From: Streptomyces soli
GTDB lineage: Bacteria > Actinomycetota > Actinomycetes > Streptomycetales > Streptomycetaceae
DNA: 63,675 nt
Reading direction: 5' to 3'
NCBI RefSeq assembly: GCF_003999195.1
Contig: NZ_RJVR01000330.1
Span: 1-63,675 of the forward strand
Made by a program: the position numbers and the translations under genes. Positions 16,292-28,449 of the stretch are shown one piece after another (positions within the stretch are counted from its first letter, which is position 1; each line of letters begins with the position of its first letter). The notes beneath the pieces were generated by a model, which was not told the origin of the DNA, made no database searches, and saw only the letters and a list, made by a program, of their open reading frames with translations.

Positions 16292-17473
16292 TCAGGACGT
16301 GGGCGTCGCCGTGGAGTAGGAGTGGGCGCCGGTGCCGGCCAGGGCGCCGCCGTCGACGATGAGGTATTCGTCGCGGATGGGCTTGCCGTCGAACCAGGAC
16401 TCGAGGATTTCCCTGGTGCCGGCGGCGTAGCGGGCCTGGGCGGAGAGGGAGGAGCCGGAGATGTGGGGGGTCATGCCGTGGTGGGGCATGGTGCGCCACG
16501 GGTGGTCGGCCGGGGCGGGCTGGGGGTACCAGACGTCGCCCGCGTAGCCGGCGAGCTGGCCGCTGCGCAGGGCGCGGTCGACGGCGTCGCGGTCGACGAT
16601 CTTGGCGCGGGCGGTGTTGATGAGGTAGGCGCCGCGCTTCATGGTGGCGATCAGTTTGTCGCCGAAGAGGCCCTCGGTCTCGGGGTGGAGGGGGGCGTTG
16701 ATGGTGATGACGTCGCAGTGCGGGGCCATGGCCTCGGCGCTGTCGTGCCAGGTCAGCCCCAGCTCGCGCTCGGTGGCCTCCGGCAGCCGGTGGCGGTCGG
16801 TGTAGTGCAGCTTGACGTCGAAGGGCGCGAGGCGGCGCAGGACGGCGAGCCCGATGCGGCCGGCCGCGACGGTGCCGACGTGCATGCCCTCGAGGTCGTA
16901 GGAGCGGGCCACGCAGTCGGCGATGTTCCAGCCGCCGTCCAGGACGACCTGATGGGACGGCAGGTAGTTCCGTACGAGCGAGAGCGTCATCATCACGACG
17001 TGCTCGGCGACGCTGATGCTGTTGCAGTACGTGACCTCGGCGACGGTGATGCCGTGCGCGATGGCCGCGTCCAGGTCGACGTGGTCGGAGCCGATGCCGG
17101 CGGTGACGGCGAGCTTGAGGTTCTTGGCGGCAGCGATGCGCTCGGGGGTGAGGTAGGCGGGCCAGAAGGGCTGGGAGATGACGATGTCGGCGTCGGGGAG
17201 TTCGCGGTCGAAGACCGTCCGGCCGGTGCCGTCGGGGTCGTCCTTGTCCGAAGTGACGACGAGGGTGTGGCCGCGGCTCTCCAGGAAGGTACGCAGGCCC
17301 AGTTCACCGGTGACGCTGCCGAGCAGGTGGCCCGGGGTGAAGTCGGTGCCGGCGGGGGTGGGGGTGGTCTGGCCGCCGGGGTAGTGGTCGATGCGCGGCA
17401 GGTCGTCGCGGGCGTAGGTGGTCGGGTATCCGTCGGTGGGGTCGTCGTACAGAACGCACAGGACCTTGGCCAT
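16292..17473 (-). CDS. fdh: NAD-dependent formate dehydrogenase
   Basis: A 393-residue D-2-hydroxyacid dehydrogenase-family protein whose N-terminus (MAKVLCVLYDDPTDGYPTTY) closely follows the well-known formate dehydrogenases of methylotrophs such as Pseudomonas sp. 101. Marks are ISQPFWPAYLTPERIA, TAGIGSDHVDL, CNSISVAEHVVMM, the NAD-binding AAGRIG, the catalytic Arg in NTARAKIVDRDAV, QPAP-DHPWR, and the catalytic His in MTPHISG. The typical C-terminus RDEYLIVDGGALAGTGAHSYS is present. It oxidises formate to CO2 with NAD+, giving NADH and removing formate. A LysR gene lies just upstream on the same strand. Confidence 0.95.
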   Translation of the reverse strand: MAKVLCVLYDDPTDGYPTTYARDDLPRIDHYPGGQTTPTPAGTDFTPGHLLGSVTGELGLRTFLESRGHTLVVTSDKDDPDGTGRTVFDRELPDADIVISQPFWPAYLTPERIAAAKNLKLAVTAGIGSDHVDLDAAIAHGITVAEVTYCNSISVAEHVVMMTLSLVRNYLPSHQVVLDGGWNIADCVARSYDLEGMHVGTVAAGRIGLAVLRRLAPFDVKLHYTDRHRLPEATERELGLTWHDSAEAMAPHCDVITINAPLHPETEGLFGDKLIATMKRGAYLINTARAKIVDRDAVDRALRSGQLAGYAGDVWYPQPAPADHPWRTMPHHGMTPHISGSSLSAQARYAAGTREILESWFDGKPIRDEYLIVDGGALAGTGAHSYSTATPTS

Positions 17474-17587
17474 GATTGCGGCTCCTCATCCGTTGTCATG
17501 CGCTTACGGGAAGGTGCCTTCAACAATCCTCGCGGTGAATTCCCCTGGTCAAAGCGAAAGTTGCTATGCCGGGATAGACCGCTTCTA

Positions 17588-18502
17588 TCATTTGCCGAGG
17601 TAGGTGTTCAGCAGGTCGTCGAGCGCGTCCCGCACCCGCGTCTCCCGGGCCACTTCCAGCAGCGCCGCCGCGAGTACGGACTGCGGCTCGTGGTCCGCGA
17701 CGACCAGCCCCACCCTCGGCCCGTGCGCCGGGCCCTCCAGCGGCACCACCCGCATCCCCTCCGGCACGCCGAACATGTGCAGCCAGGCATGCGAGATCAC
17801 GCTCGACCACCGTCCCGCCGCCAGGTGGGCGTAGAGCCCGGCCACGGTGTCCGACTCCACCGCCGGGGCCGCCTTCGCCCCGTCGGCCGCGAAGCACTCG
17901 TCGATGATCCGCCGGTTGCGCATCCGGGGCGACAGCAGGCACAGCGGCAGAGTGGCCACCTGCGCCCAGGCGGCCGTGGGCCCGGTCGGTTCGCGGGTCA
18001 GCAGCACGTACCGCTCCTCGTACAGCGGGATCTTGCGTACGTGGTGGAGCGTGTCGTCGTCCAGGTACGTCATCGCCACATCGAGTTCGAACTCGGCCAG
18101 TCGGTGCGTGATCTCGGCCGACGACAGCGAGTCCAGGCTGACGCGGGCCCGCGGATGCCGCTCGCAGAACGGCGTGGTCAGCAGCGACGCGGCGGTCAGT
18201 GCCGTGGGGATGGCGCCGATGCGCAGCGTGCCGGTCAGTCCGCCGCGCATCGCGGACAACTCCTGGCGCAGCGCGTCCCGTTCGGCCAGTATGCGGTGCG
18301 CCCAGGCCAGCACCCGCTCGCCCTCCGGGGTCAGCCCCTCGAAGCGGCGGCCGCGCCGCACTATCGGTACGTCGAGTTCGTGCTCGAGTTTGCGGATGGC
18401 GGCGGACAGCGACGGTTGCGAGACGTAGCAGGCGGCCGCGGCACGGGCGAAGTGGCGCTCGCGGGCGAGGGCGACCAGGTATTCCAGCTGACGTAGCAAC
18501 AT
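17588..18502 (-). CDS. LysR-family regulator, probably of formate dehydrogenase
   Basis: A 304-residue protein. The winged HTH starts at the chosen ATG 18502 (MLLRQLEYLVALARERHFARAAAACYVSQPSLSAAIRKLE), followed by the LysR linker and the periplasmic-binding-like effector domain (TLRIGAIPTALTAASLL...). An upstream in-frame ATG at 18559 would add 19 residues; the family normally starts at the HTH, so 18502 is preferred. It lies 114 bp upstream of the formate dehydrogenase gene, which suggests it controls it. The effector is unknown. Confidence 0.85.
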   Translation of the reverse strand: MLLRQLEYLVALARERHFARAAAACYVSQPSLSAAIRKLEHELDVPIVRRGRRFEGLTPEGERVLAWAHRILAERDALRQELSAMRGGLTGTLRIGAIPTALTAASLLTTPFCERHPRARVSLDSLSSAEITHRLAEFELDVAMTYLDDDTLHHVRKIPLYEERYVLLTREPTGPTAAWAQVATLPLCLLSPRMRNRRIIDECFAADGAKAAPAVESDTVAGLYAHLAAGRWSSVISHAWLHMFGVPEGMRVVPLEGPAHGPRVGLVVADHEPQSVLAAALLEVARETRVRDALDDLLNTYLGK

Positions 18503-18539
18503 GCCCTCACCCTGTCCGGCTTCCCGATCAGCGTCCAGG

Positions 18540-18810
18540 GGGGCGGGAGGTGTCGTCACCGCCGCGCTTCGCCGGCGTCGCGGGCGCGTGGATGCGGCGG
18601 CACTGGACGTGCTCGTAGACCATCGCGGTCTGTACGTCGGCGACCTCGCGGCGTTCGGTGAGCCGGTCGATGACGAAGGCGTACAGGCCGTCGATGTCGG
18701 CGATCGCGACGTGGATCAGTAAGAGGCCGATGGTCTCGGGCAGCCGGTGGGCCCACTCGCGGAAGCCCTCGATGACCGGGCGGGAGGGCGGGCGGATGCG
18801 GACGGAGACG
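18540..18810 (-). pseudogene. Lrp/AsnC regulator, C-terminal relic
   Basis: The minus strand reads RPVIEGFREWAHRLPETIGLLL, then HVAIADIDGLYAFVIDRLTERREVADVQTAMVYEHV. This is the C-terminal RAM (effector) domain of an Lrp/AsnC protein. The HTH half is missing and the frame runs on into the LysR start without a proper stop. A short gap (the usual segment between GLLL and HVAI) also seems deleted. It is a relic. Confidence 0.6.
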
Positions 18811-18814
18811 GCGC

Positions 18815-19329
18815 ATGCTTCTGTGGATCAACGGCCCCTTCGGCGGCGGCAAGACCCAGACCGCCTACGGGCTCCATCGGCGGCTCCGGGGCAGCGTCGT
18901 CTGCGACCCCGAGCACGTCGGCTTCGACCTGCACCGGATGACGCCGCCGTCCCTGCGCGGCGACTTCCAGGACCTGCCGGCGTGGCGACAGGGTGTCTAT
19001 GAGGTGCTGGACATGACCCTGGCGGCGGTACGACTGTTCTGAGGCGGATGCGTGAGCGCGGCTTCGGACATGTGGTGCAGGTCGTCGTGGGAAAGGACGC
19101 GCCCTCGCGCCGGGAGAGCTTCGCCGTGTCGAAGCTCGATCTGTGCCTGGAGCGCCTGCGGGCGCCGGAGTTCGCGGAGCATGTGTGGACCGATCGGCTC
19201 ACGGTCCCGCAGGTCGCCGACCGCATCGCCGCGTCGGCCGGCTTGGCTCTCGCGGCGAATACGGACGGAGCTCTGCGGGGGTGCCTGCGGCGGGCTTGGA
19301 CCGGGGCCAGGCACATCCGATTCGACTGA
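18815..19329 (+). pseudogene. P-loop ATPase/kinase-like protein with internal deletion
   Basis: The first 65 codons give LLWINGPFGGGKTQTAYGLHRRL, a Walker A P-loop, and DPEHVGFDLHRMTPP. The frame ends at 19042. From about 19025 a second frame reads VLRRMRERGFGHVVQVVVGKDAPSRRESF and continues to the normal-looking end ARHIRFD. The middle (roughly 40 residues by comparison with relatives I remember) is gone and the frame is shifted. The original would be a 180-residue nucleotide-binding protein. Confidence 0.65.
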
Positions 19330-19349
19330 GGCCGACCCTGGCAGAAACG

Positions 19350-20821
19350 TCAAGTCTCAAGTGAGAGAAGGTGCCAGCCCCAGGCGTCCAGGGCTACGAA
19401 CAGCCCCGGGGCGGCCAGGTCGTCGCCGCTGCGCTCGTAGATGGTCCCGGCAAGGAGGTCGGTCAGGCGGTGGGGGCAGCGGGGGAGGTCGTTCCAGGGC
19501 AGGGGGATGTGGCCTTGGGCGGGGTGGTCGGAGAGGTTGATGACGACGAGGTGGCGGTGGGGGCCGTCGGTCCAGGACCAGACGAGGAGGTTCTGGTGGG
19601 TGGGATTGTCCGGCCAGCCGGTGGGGTCGAGGAGCTGCCAGTGGCCGGAGCGCATGCCGGTGGAGTGGACGGCGGCCAGGAGTTGGTGGTGGAAGTCGCG
19701 CAGTGGTTCGTCGGCGGGCTCGTCCGGGCGGCGGGAGAGGAAGACCGGTGGCCGCACGCGGCGGCCTTCGAACTCGCCCTCGTGCCAGAGGGTCGCGCCG
19801 GGGAGTGTGGCGATGGCGACGGCGGCGGCTCGTTCGTGTTCGGGCGACATGGTGGCGGCGGCGCGGGGCTCGTCGTGGTTCTCCAGGAAGCGTACGAGTC
19901 CGCGCTGATAGGTGAGGTCGGCGAGGAGATGGGCACGTACGGAGCCGGGGCCTTCGTGGAGCAGGCGGTCGTAGAGCCGCTTGTCGTAGCAGTGGTCGAA
20001 CCCTTGCTGCTGGAGGGCCCATTCGTAGTCCCAGTAAGCCTCGGCGACGAGCAGCAGGTCAGGGTGGCGTTGCCTGACCTGGGGGATGACGTACGCCCAG
20101 AAGTCCTCGGCGGGTGGGGCGCCTGCCCGGTCGCCCCAGGTCTTGGCGAACACGTCGTTCGTGAGCAGCATGGCCATGTCGCAGCGCACGCCGTCCGCCT
20201 GGTCGCCGATCGAGGCAAGCGTGTCGACGGTGGCCGAACGGAGCTGGTCGCTGAAGGCGTTCAGCTGGACGACGTCCGGCCAGGGCGGGAAGTACGGGTC
20301 GCGGCCACGGGCGAAGATGTGCCCGGCGGCTTCCAGGAAGGCGTCGGGAAATTCCGCCAGGTCGTCCGCGTCGCCCTGGATGAGGCAGTCCGGGCGGTCG
20401 GCCGGCCAGGGATGGTCCGGGGCGACATGGTTGGGTACGTAGTCGAGCACCAGGCGCACGCCTCGGGCGGCGAGTTCGGCCCGGGCGGCGGCCAGCCCGC
20501 CGGGTCCGCCGAGCGCGCCGGCGACGACATAGTCGCGGACGCAGTAGGGCGAGCCGGCGATGTCCTCCGGACGCAGGTCGGGCAGGGCCTCCCGGAAAGA
20601 CGCCTGAAGGGCGTCATTGCGCAGGGCGATCCGGAGTCCGGCCGGGCTGCGTTCCCATACGCCCATCAGCCAGACGGCGTCGATCCCAGGCAGCGCGACC
20701 TCGTCCCATGCGGCGGCGGGTACGTCGCCCAGGGTGACCGGGCGGCCGTGTCGGCGGCTCAGCTCGCCCAGCCAGATCAGGGTGTTGACCTCGTAGATCA
20801 CCGGCTGGTCCGGCCATCCGG

Positions 20822-20825
<4 letters not shown>
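19350..20825 (-). CDS. GH13 alpha-amylase family glycosidase
   Basis: A 491-residue protein. It opens with VIYEVNTLIWLGELSRRHG and has the GH13 regions: I around VLDYVPNHVAPDHPW, II with the catalytic Asp in GVRCDMAMLL, III with the acid Glu in LLLVAEAYWDYEW, and IV FLENHDEPRAA. A C-terminal beta domain ends at 19350. There is no signal peptide, so it is cytoplasmic. The ATG at 20825 overlaps the stop of the GH63-type gene (ATGA), so the two enzymes are made together. It probably acts on a glucoside or maltooligosaccharide handled by both. The exact linkage cannot be told. Confidence 0.85.
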
Positions 20826-23563
<2,738 letters not shown>

Positions 23564-23872
23564 TGTCGCCCGCCCCTCCCAGCCGCCCGGTACACCCACC
23601 CAGGCTACGGCGAACCACCCGGCCAGCACCCCGCGGCGGTACTGGCCCGGTGACTGCCAGGGCTGAGCCGGCCAGGGGCCCAGCCCTCGTCATCACCGCA
23701 AGCCCCTTCCTCGACCTGACCGTACGGTCCTGGACCAGCCACGACCTCGACCAGGCCCACGGTCCCCGTACCCAGCCCCAGTACGAGCCGGTCGCGCGCC
23801 GCGTCACCCTGACGATCGGATTCTGCCCCTGCTGAAGCTCCCCGGGGCCGGCCCGGGAGGGGCGGTGAATTC
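23564..23872. other. Intergenic region
   Basis: About 310 bp between the GH63 gene start and the end of the CtaG-like gene. A 61-codon plus-strand frame (23650-23835) has no recognisable product and no good ribosome site. The promoter of the glycosidase operon must lie here. Confidence 0.35.
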
Positions 23873-24919
23873 CTACGTGCGCGGGGGTGCCGTCTCATCC
23901 GGCCGGCCGGAGGATCCGCGTATGCGCTGCCCGACCACGCCGGTGTCGGTCTCCCACCAGGGACGTACGCGATCCGGCTCGGCCACCGGCGACGACTGCG
24001 CTCGCGGGGCAGCCCGCACCTGCTCGGCGTCCAGCCGCCGGTCCAGCTCGGCCGTCTTCACCCGCTCCGCGCGCACCCACTCGGCGAAGACGGCGATGAG
24101 GAACACCAGCCCCACCAGCTCGGCGATGGAGATCATCGCGCCGCCGCCGATCATCTGGTCCAGCTGCACGTCGGGGCCCCAGGTCCGCGCCTGGGACCGG
24201 TACCAGCTGCCGGCGATGAGCGTGCCGCTGGTCATCACCACGACGCCGGGGATGGCGTCGAAGATGCCGTCGAGGAAGACCAGGGCCGCCCGGACGGGGT
24301 GACTGCACCAGGAAGGCAGCATCTCCTCGCGCGAGAGCATCGGCAGGACGAAGAGGCAGCCCGCCAGGAGCAGGTGCAGGTACATGACTTCGTGCAGCGC
24401 GCTGTGGCGCAGCGCCGCCCCGAAGTAGGGGGTGAAGTAGATGCCCAGCTCGGTCGCGATCACCAGGGCGGAACTCACCAGCGGAAAGGTCAGCGCACGG
24501 ACCACGCGGCCGGTCATCGCCCCGCGCAGCCGCTGCGCCGACGAGGACGGCAGAGCGCGGTACGCCAGCGACAGCGGATCGCCGAGCGCCAGGCCGATCG
24601 GGGCGATCAGGTCAAGGAGGATGTTCTGAACCGCCGCAGGCCAGAACAGAATCCGGTCATAGACGGCCAGAGCGGACATCGTCGCGAAGACGATCGTGCC
24701 CAGCCCGAGGATCCCGAAGGCCGCCGTCCTGGCGACCGGCCACCTCTCACCGCGCCGACGCAGCCGCAGAACGGCCCACCCATACGCCCCACCGAGCACG
24801 ACCACGAAGGCGACCGCCGCGAAGTCCCACTCCCAGGAGACCGGAAAGCGTCCACCGGTCAGCTCCGGCAACGACTGCGCCGCGGCCTGCTGCCCGCCGT
24901 GGGCCAGGAATCCGGCCAC
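23873..24919 (-). CDS. Cytochrome c oxidase assembly (CtaG/caa3 type) membrane protein
   Basis: A 348-residue protein with about seven hydrophobic helices (for example FAAVAFVVVLGGAYGWAVL, HEVMYLHLLLAGCLFVLPML, AMISIAELVGLVFLIAVF). Motifs typical of the CtaG_Cox family are PAAVQNILLDLIAPIGLALGDP and the conserved His in SALHEVMYLH. The C-terminal 60 residues are a charged cytoplasmic tail. Members help insert copper into cytochrome oxidase. The gene is divergent from recQ with 117 bp between them. Confidence 0.8.
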   Translation of the reverse strand: MAGFLAHGGQQAAAQSLPELTGGRFPVSWEWDFAAVAFVVVLGGAYGWAVLRLRRRGERWPVARTAAFGILGLGTIVFATMSALAVYDRILFWPAAVQNILLDLIAPIGLALGDPLSLAYRALPSSSAQRLRGAMTGRVVRALTFPLVSSALVIATELGIYFTPYFGAALRHSALHEVMYLHLLLAGCLFVLPMLSREEMLPSWCSHPVRAALVFLDGIFDAIPGVVVMTSGTLIAGSWYRSQARTWGPDVQLDQMIGGGAMISIAELVGLVFLIAVFAEWVRAERVKTAELDRRLDAEQVRAAPRAQSSPVAEPDRVRPWWETDTGVVGQRIRGSSGRPDETAPPRT

Positions 24920-25036
24920 CCTGCCTCACGCTCTCTTCCTCTGGCACTCGTAGGTCAACGACCTTACAGAACGGATCAGGACAGAACGGATCGGGTTCAC
25001 GGGAAACGAACGGCACCGGCACCGTAGACTGCCCGG

Positions 25037-26854
25037 ATGACTGCGCTCGACGTGTTGCACCGCGTATTCGGCTACGACGCCTTCCGCGGCGAGCAGCAGG
25101 AGATCATCGAGCACGTCGTGGCCGGCGGCGACGCGCTCGTGCTGATGCCGACGGGTGGCGGGAAATCACTCTGCTACCAGATTCCGGCACTGGTGCGGGA
25201 CGGCGTCGGGGTGGTCGTGTCGCCCCTGATCGCGCTCATGCAGGACCAGGTGGACGCGCTGCGGGCGCTCGGGGTGCGGGCCGGGTTCCTCAACTCCACG
25301 CAGGACCTCGACGAGCGGCGGCTGGTGGAGGCCGAATTCCTGGCCGGTGAGCTGGATCTGCTCTACCTCGCGCCCGAGCGGCTGCGGGTCGAGGCGACGC
25401 TGCGGCTGCTCGACCGGGGCAAGGTGTCGCTCTTCGCGATCGACGAGGCACACTGCGTGGCCCAGTGGGGTCACGACTTCCGGCCGGACTACCTCGCCCT
25501 GTCCGAGCTGCACGAGCGCTGGCCCGAGGTGCCCCGGATCGCGCTGACGGCGACCGCGACGGAGGCAACGCACACCGAGATCGCGGCACGGCTGAAGCTG
25601 CAGGACGCGCGGCACTTCGTGGCGAGCTTCGACCGGCCCAACATCCAGTACCGGATCGCGCCCAAGGACGAGCCCCGGCGGCAGCTCCTGCAACTGCTGC
25701 GTACGGAGCACCCGGGCGACGCGGGCATCGTCTACTGCCTGTCGCGGGCCTCGGTGGACAAGACCGCCGAGTTCCTGGTGAAGAGCGGCATCGACGCCGT
25801 GCCCTATCACGCGGGGCTGGACGCGCGGACCCGGGCGGCGAACCAGGCGCGCTTCCTGCGCGAGGACGGGCTGATCGTCGTCGCGACCATCGCCTTCGGG
25901 ATGGGCATCGACAAGCCGGACGTGCGGTTCGTGGCACACCTGGATCTGCCGAAGTCGATCGAGGGGTACTACCAGGAGACCGGGCGTGCCGGGCGCGACG
26001 GGCTGCCGTCCACCGCGTGGCTCGCGTACGGGCTCCAGGACGTCGTCCAGCAGCGCAAGATGATCGACACGTCGGAGGGCGACGACGCCCACCGGCGGCG
26101 GCTCGCCGCCCATCTCGAATCCATGCTGGCGCTCTGCGAGACCGTGGAGTGCCGGCGAGTGCGGCTGCTCGCCTACTTCGGCCAGGAGTCGGGGCCCTGC
26201 GGCAACTGCGACACCTGCCTCACGCCGCCCGAGTCCTGGGACGGCACGGTCGCCGCGCAGAAGCTGCTGTCGACGGTGGTTCGGCTGAAGCGGGAGCGCG
26301 GGCAGAAGTTCGGGGCGGGGCAGATCATCGACATCCTGCTGGGAAAGAAGACCGCGAAGGTCATCCAGTTCGATCACGACGCCCTGTCCGTCTTCGGGAT
26401 CGGGACCGAGCTGAAAGAAGGCGAATGGCGGGGCGTGGTTCGGCAGTTGCTCGCCCAGGGCCTGCTGGCGGTCGAGGGTGAATACGGCACGCTCGTCCTG
26501 ACGGACGGCAGTGCCGAGGTACTCGGCGGCCGTCACCCCGTGCAGCTGCGCCGCGAGCCGGAGCCTGCGGCGAAGGCGGCCAAGGCCGCCAAGGCCGGCG
26601 GCGGTTCGCACCGTTCCACCCCCGTCGACCTGCCCGAGGAGGCCCTTTCGGTCTTCGAGCTGCTGCGGTCCTGGCGTGCCGCCACGGCGAAGGAGCAGGG
26701 CGTGCCCGCGTATGTGATCTTCCACGACGCCACGCTGCGGGAGATCGCGACCGCGCCGCCCGCCACGCTTGACGATCTGGGCGCGGTGAGCGGCGTCGGT
26801 GAGAACAAATTGGCCAAGTACGGTCAGCAGATCCTGGACGCGCTCTCGGCGTAG
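25037..26854 (+). CDS. recQ: ATP-dependent DNA helicase RecQ
   Basis: A 605-residue superfamily 2 helicase. It has the zero motif (RGEQQEII), Walker A PTGGGKS (residues 38-44), DEAHCVAQWGHDFRP, TATATE, and the motif V/VI pair IAFGMGIDKPDVR and YYQETGRAGRDG. The RQC zinc site uses Cys in CRRVRLLAYFG...CGNCDTC. A winged helix with GAGQIIDILLGKKTAKV follows, and an HRDC domain at the C-terminus (about residues 530-605). It unwinds recombination and replication intermediates. An Ala/Lys-rich linker precedes the HRDC domain. Confidence 0.95.
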   Translation: MTALDVLHRVFGYDAFRGEQQEIIEHVVAGGDALVLMPTGGGKSLCYQIPALVRDGVGVVVSPLIALMQDQVDALRALGVRAGFLNSTQDLDERRLVEAEFLAGELDLLYLAPERLRVEATLRLLDRGKVSLFAIDEAHCVAQWGHDFRPDYLALSELHERWPEVPRIALTATATEATHTEIAARLKLQDARHFVASFDRPNIQYRIAPKDEPRRQLLQLLRTEHPGDAGIVYCLSRASVDKTAEFLVKSGIDAVPYHAGLDARTRAANQARFLREDGLIVVATIAFGMGIDKPDVRFVAHLDLPKSIEGYYQETGRAGRDGLPSTAWLAYGLQDVVQQRKMIDTSEGDDAHRRRLAAHLESMLALCETVECRRVRLLAYFGQESGPCGNCDTCLTPPESWDGTVAAQKLLSTVVRLKRERGQKFGAGQIIDILLGKKTAKVIQFDHDALSVFGIGTELKEGEWRGVVRQLLAQGLLAVEGEYGTLVLTDGSAEVLGGRHPVQLRREPEPAAKAAKAAKAGGGSHRSTPVDLPEEALSVFELLRSWRAATAKEQGVPAYVIFHDATLREIATAPPATLDDLGAVSGVGENKLAKYGQQILDALSA

Positions 26855-26903
26855 CCGCCGCCCCGGCCACCCGCCGTCGGAGTGCGCACCGTTGCCGAGT
26901 GCG

Positions 26904-27034
26904 GGTGGGTTGTGCCAGCCTCCCCCAAAGCTTCCTTTGGGTGGGGGTCCCCCCGGCCGAAGGCTGGGGGAGTGCCCCCACCCCCAGCCTTCGGCCGGGG
27001 GGGACCCCAGCGGAACGTTCTCCCACAACCCACC
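26904..27034. repeat. 131-bp nested inverted-repeat element
   Basis: The outer arms ggtgggttgtg (26904-26914) and cacaacccacc (27024-27034) are exact complements. Inside are a small hairpin around cccaaag/ctttggg (about 26924-26942) and a large near-perfect stem of about 27 bp (left arm from 26944, right arm to 27008) built from a CCGGCCGAAGGCTGGGGG module. The element ends where the homology of a truncated reductase begins. It looks like a non-coding palindromic mobile unit (REP/MITE-like), with similar modules at 34916-35076. Confidence 0.7.
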
Positions 27035-27316
27035 TGTTACGAAACGAACTCGCGCTCCAGGGCTCGGAAGCGCCGGCTGGGCGAGCACCCCGAGGAGATC
27101 CCAGCGGCCGTGGACCTGACCCTGCGCGGCTTCGCCACGCTGCACAACCCCGACCAGATCGAGGGCTGGAACGCGCGCTTCGGCACCTGGCTGCGGGACA
27201 ATCGCATCGTCTTCCCCCACACGGTGGCCGAGGGCGGCGTCAAGGAACTCCCCGAGGCGTTCCTCGGCCTGCTGAACCGCAAGTACAGCGGCACCGTGCT
27301 GGTCAAGCTCTCCTGA
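27035..27316 (+). pseudogene. MDR-family NADP oxidoreductase, C-terminal fragment
   Basis: The frame reads HPEEIPAAVDLTLRGFATLH, then LRDNRIVFPHTVAEGGVKELPEAFLGLLNRKYSGTVLVKLS and stop. This is the C-terminal 85 residues of a zinc-independent medium-chain reductase (alkenal/quinone reductase type). The Rossmann fold and catalytic part are missing and the break coincides with the repeat element. It cannot be active. Confidence 0.6.
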
Positions 27317-27339
27317 GAGAACGCGGAGAACTCGGACAC

Positions 27340-28449
27340 ATGACAACAGCATCACCGGGCGGACGCGTGCTGGACCGCCGTACGCTCAACCGGGCGCTCC
27401 TGGAGCGGCAACTGCTCCTGGAGCGCGCGCCGCTGTCCGCCGCCGGTGCCATCGAGCACCTGGTGGGCATGCAGGCCCAGGCGCCCAATCCGCCGTATCT
27501 CGGGCTGTGGACCCGGGTCGACGGCTTCCGCCTGGACGACCTCGCCGCTCTGGTCAGGAGCCGCGAGGTCGTCCGCGTGGTGCTCATGCGCGGCACCATC
27601 CACCTGGTCACCGCCCAGGACTGCCTCGCGCTGCGCCCGGTCCTGGACGCGGCCCTGGAACGCGCCCTGAACGGCACCTTCGGCCGCCGGCTCGACGGCC
27701 TCGACCTGGCCGAGGTCGCCGTGCTGGGCCGCCGGCTGGTGGAGAAGGAGGCGCTGTCCTGGGGCCGGCTGGGCGTGCTGCTCGCCGAGCGCTGGCCCGA
27801 CCGGGACCCCTTCGCCCTCGCCAACGCCGTACGGAACCTGGTGCCGCTGGTCCAGGTGCCGCCGCGCGGGCTGTGGGGCGAGAGCGGCCAGGCCACGCAC
27901 ACCACGGCCGAGTCCTGGCTGGGCCGCCCGACGGCCGTGGATACCGCGCCGGACCGGATGGTCGAACGCTATCTGGCGGCCTTCGGGCCGGCCACGGTCA
28001 AGGACATTCAGGCCTGGTCCGGCCTGACCCGCCTGGGGGCGGTGGTCAAGCGGCTGCCCCACCTGCGGACCTTCCGCGACGAGAACGGCCTGGAGTTGTG
28101 GGACCTCCCCGACGCCCCGCTGCCCGACCCGGATGTGCCCGTGCCGGTGCGTTTCCTGCCGGAGTTCGACAACATCCTGCTCTCGCACGCCGACCGCGCC
28201 CGCATCCTCACCGAGGAGCAGCGCAGGCTGGTCTTCACCCGCAACGGCCTGATCAGGTCGGTCATCCTCGTCGACGGCTTCGTCCGCGGCCTGTGGCGAA
28301 TCTCCCAGCAGCGCGACACCGCGGACCTGGTCATCGAGCCCTTCGCCTCTCTGTCCCGGCAGGAACGTGAGGCCGTGGCCGACGAGGGCGGCCGGCTGCT
28401 GGCCTTCGCGGCGGCCGGCGCGAAGACGTACGACATCCGTTTCGTCTGA
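27340..28449 (+). CDS. Winged-helix DNA-binding protein, AlkZ/YcaQ (HTH_42) family
   Basis: A 369-residue protein with tandem winged helices. The N-terminal GMQAQAPNPPYLGLW carries a QAQ triplet at the place of the catalytic QxQ/QxD of AlkZ/AlkX glycosylases. RGTIHLVTAQD, then RFLPEFDNILLSHADRARIL and a C-terminal beta domain follow. Known relatives excise alkylated bases or unhook DNA crosslinks, and Streptomyces use them for resistance to their own DNA-damaging products. No biosynthetic cluster is near, so a general repair role is more likely. ATG 27340 follows GCGGAGAA. A broken paralogue lies at 11650. Confidence 0.85.
   Translation: MTTASPGGRVLDRRTLNRALLERQLLLERAPLSAAGAIEHLVGMQAQAPNPPYLGLWTRVDGFRLDDLAALVRSREVVRVVLMRGTIHLVTAQDCLALRPVLDAALERALNGTFGRRLDGLDLAEVAVLGRRLVEKEALSWGRLGVLLAERWPDRDPFALANAVRNLVPLVQVPPRGLWGESGQATHTTAESWLGRPTAVDTAPDRMVERYLAAFGPATVKDIQAWSGLTRLGAVVKRLPHLRTFRDENGLELWDLPDAPLPDPDVPVPVRFLPEFDNILLSHADRARILTEEQRRLVFTRNGLIRSVILVDGFVRGLWRISQQRDTADLVIEPFASLSRQEREAVADEGGRLLAFAAAGAKTYDIRFV

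Noticed and set aside
16073..18496. 807-codon plus-strand open frame
   Set aside because: Antisense to the formate dehydrogenase and LysR genes, both of which have unmistakable motifs. Composition is Gly/Val/Asp-rich as expected of a shadow.
23650..23835. 61-codon plus-strand frame between GH63 and CtaG-like genes
   Set aside because: Begins without a ribosome site and has no recognisable domain; kept only as part of the intergenic note.
26904..27034. CRISPR array or CRISPR-like repeat
   Set aside because: The repeats are nested inverted arms, not regularly spaced direct repeats with unique spacers, and no cas genes are present.
25166..27355. 729-codon minus-strand frame opposite recQ
   Set aside because: recQ on the plus strand has all helicase motifs. 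The minus frame is low-complexity and crosses the palindromic element.
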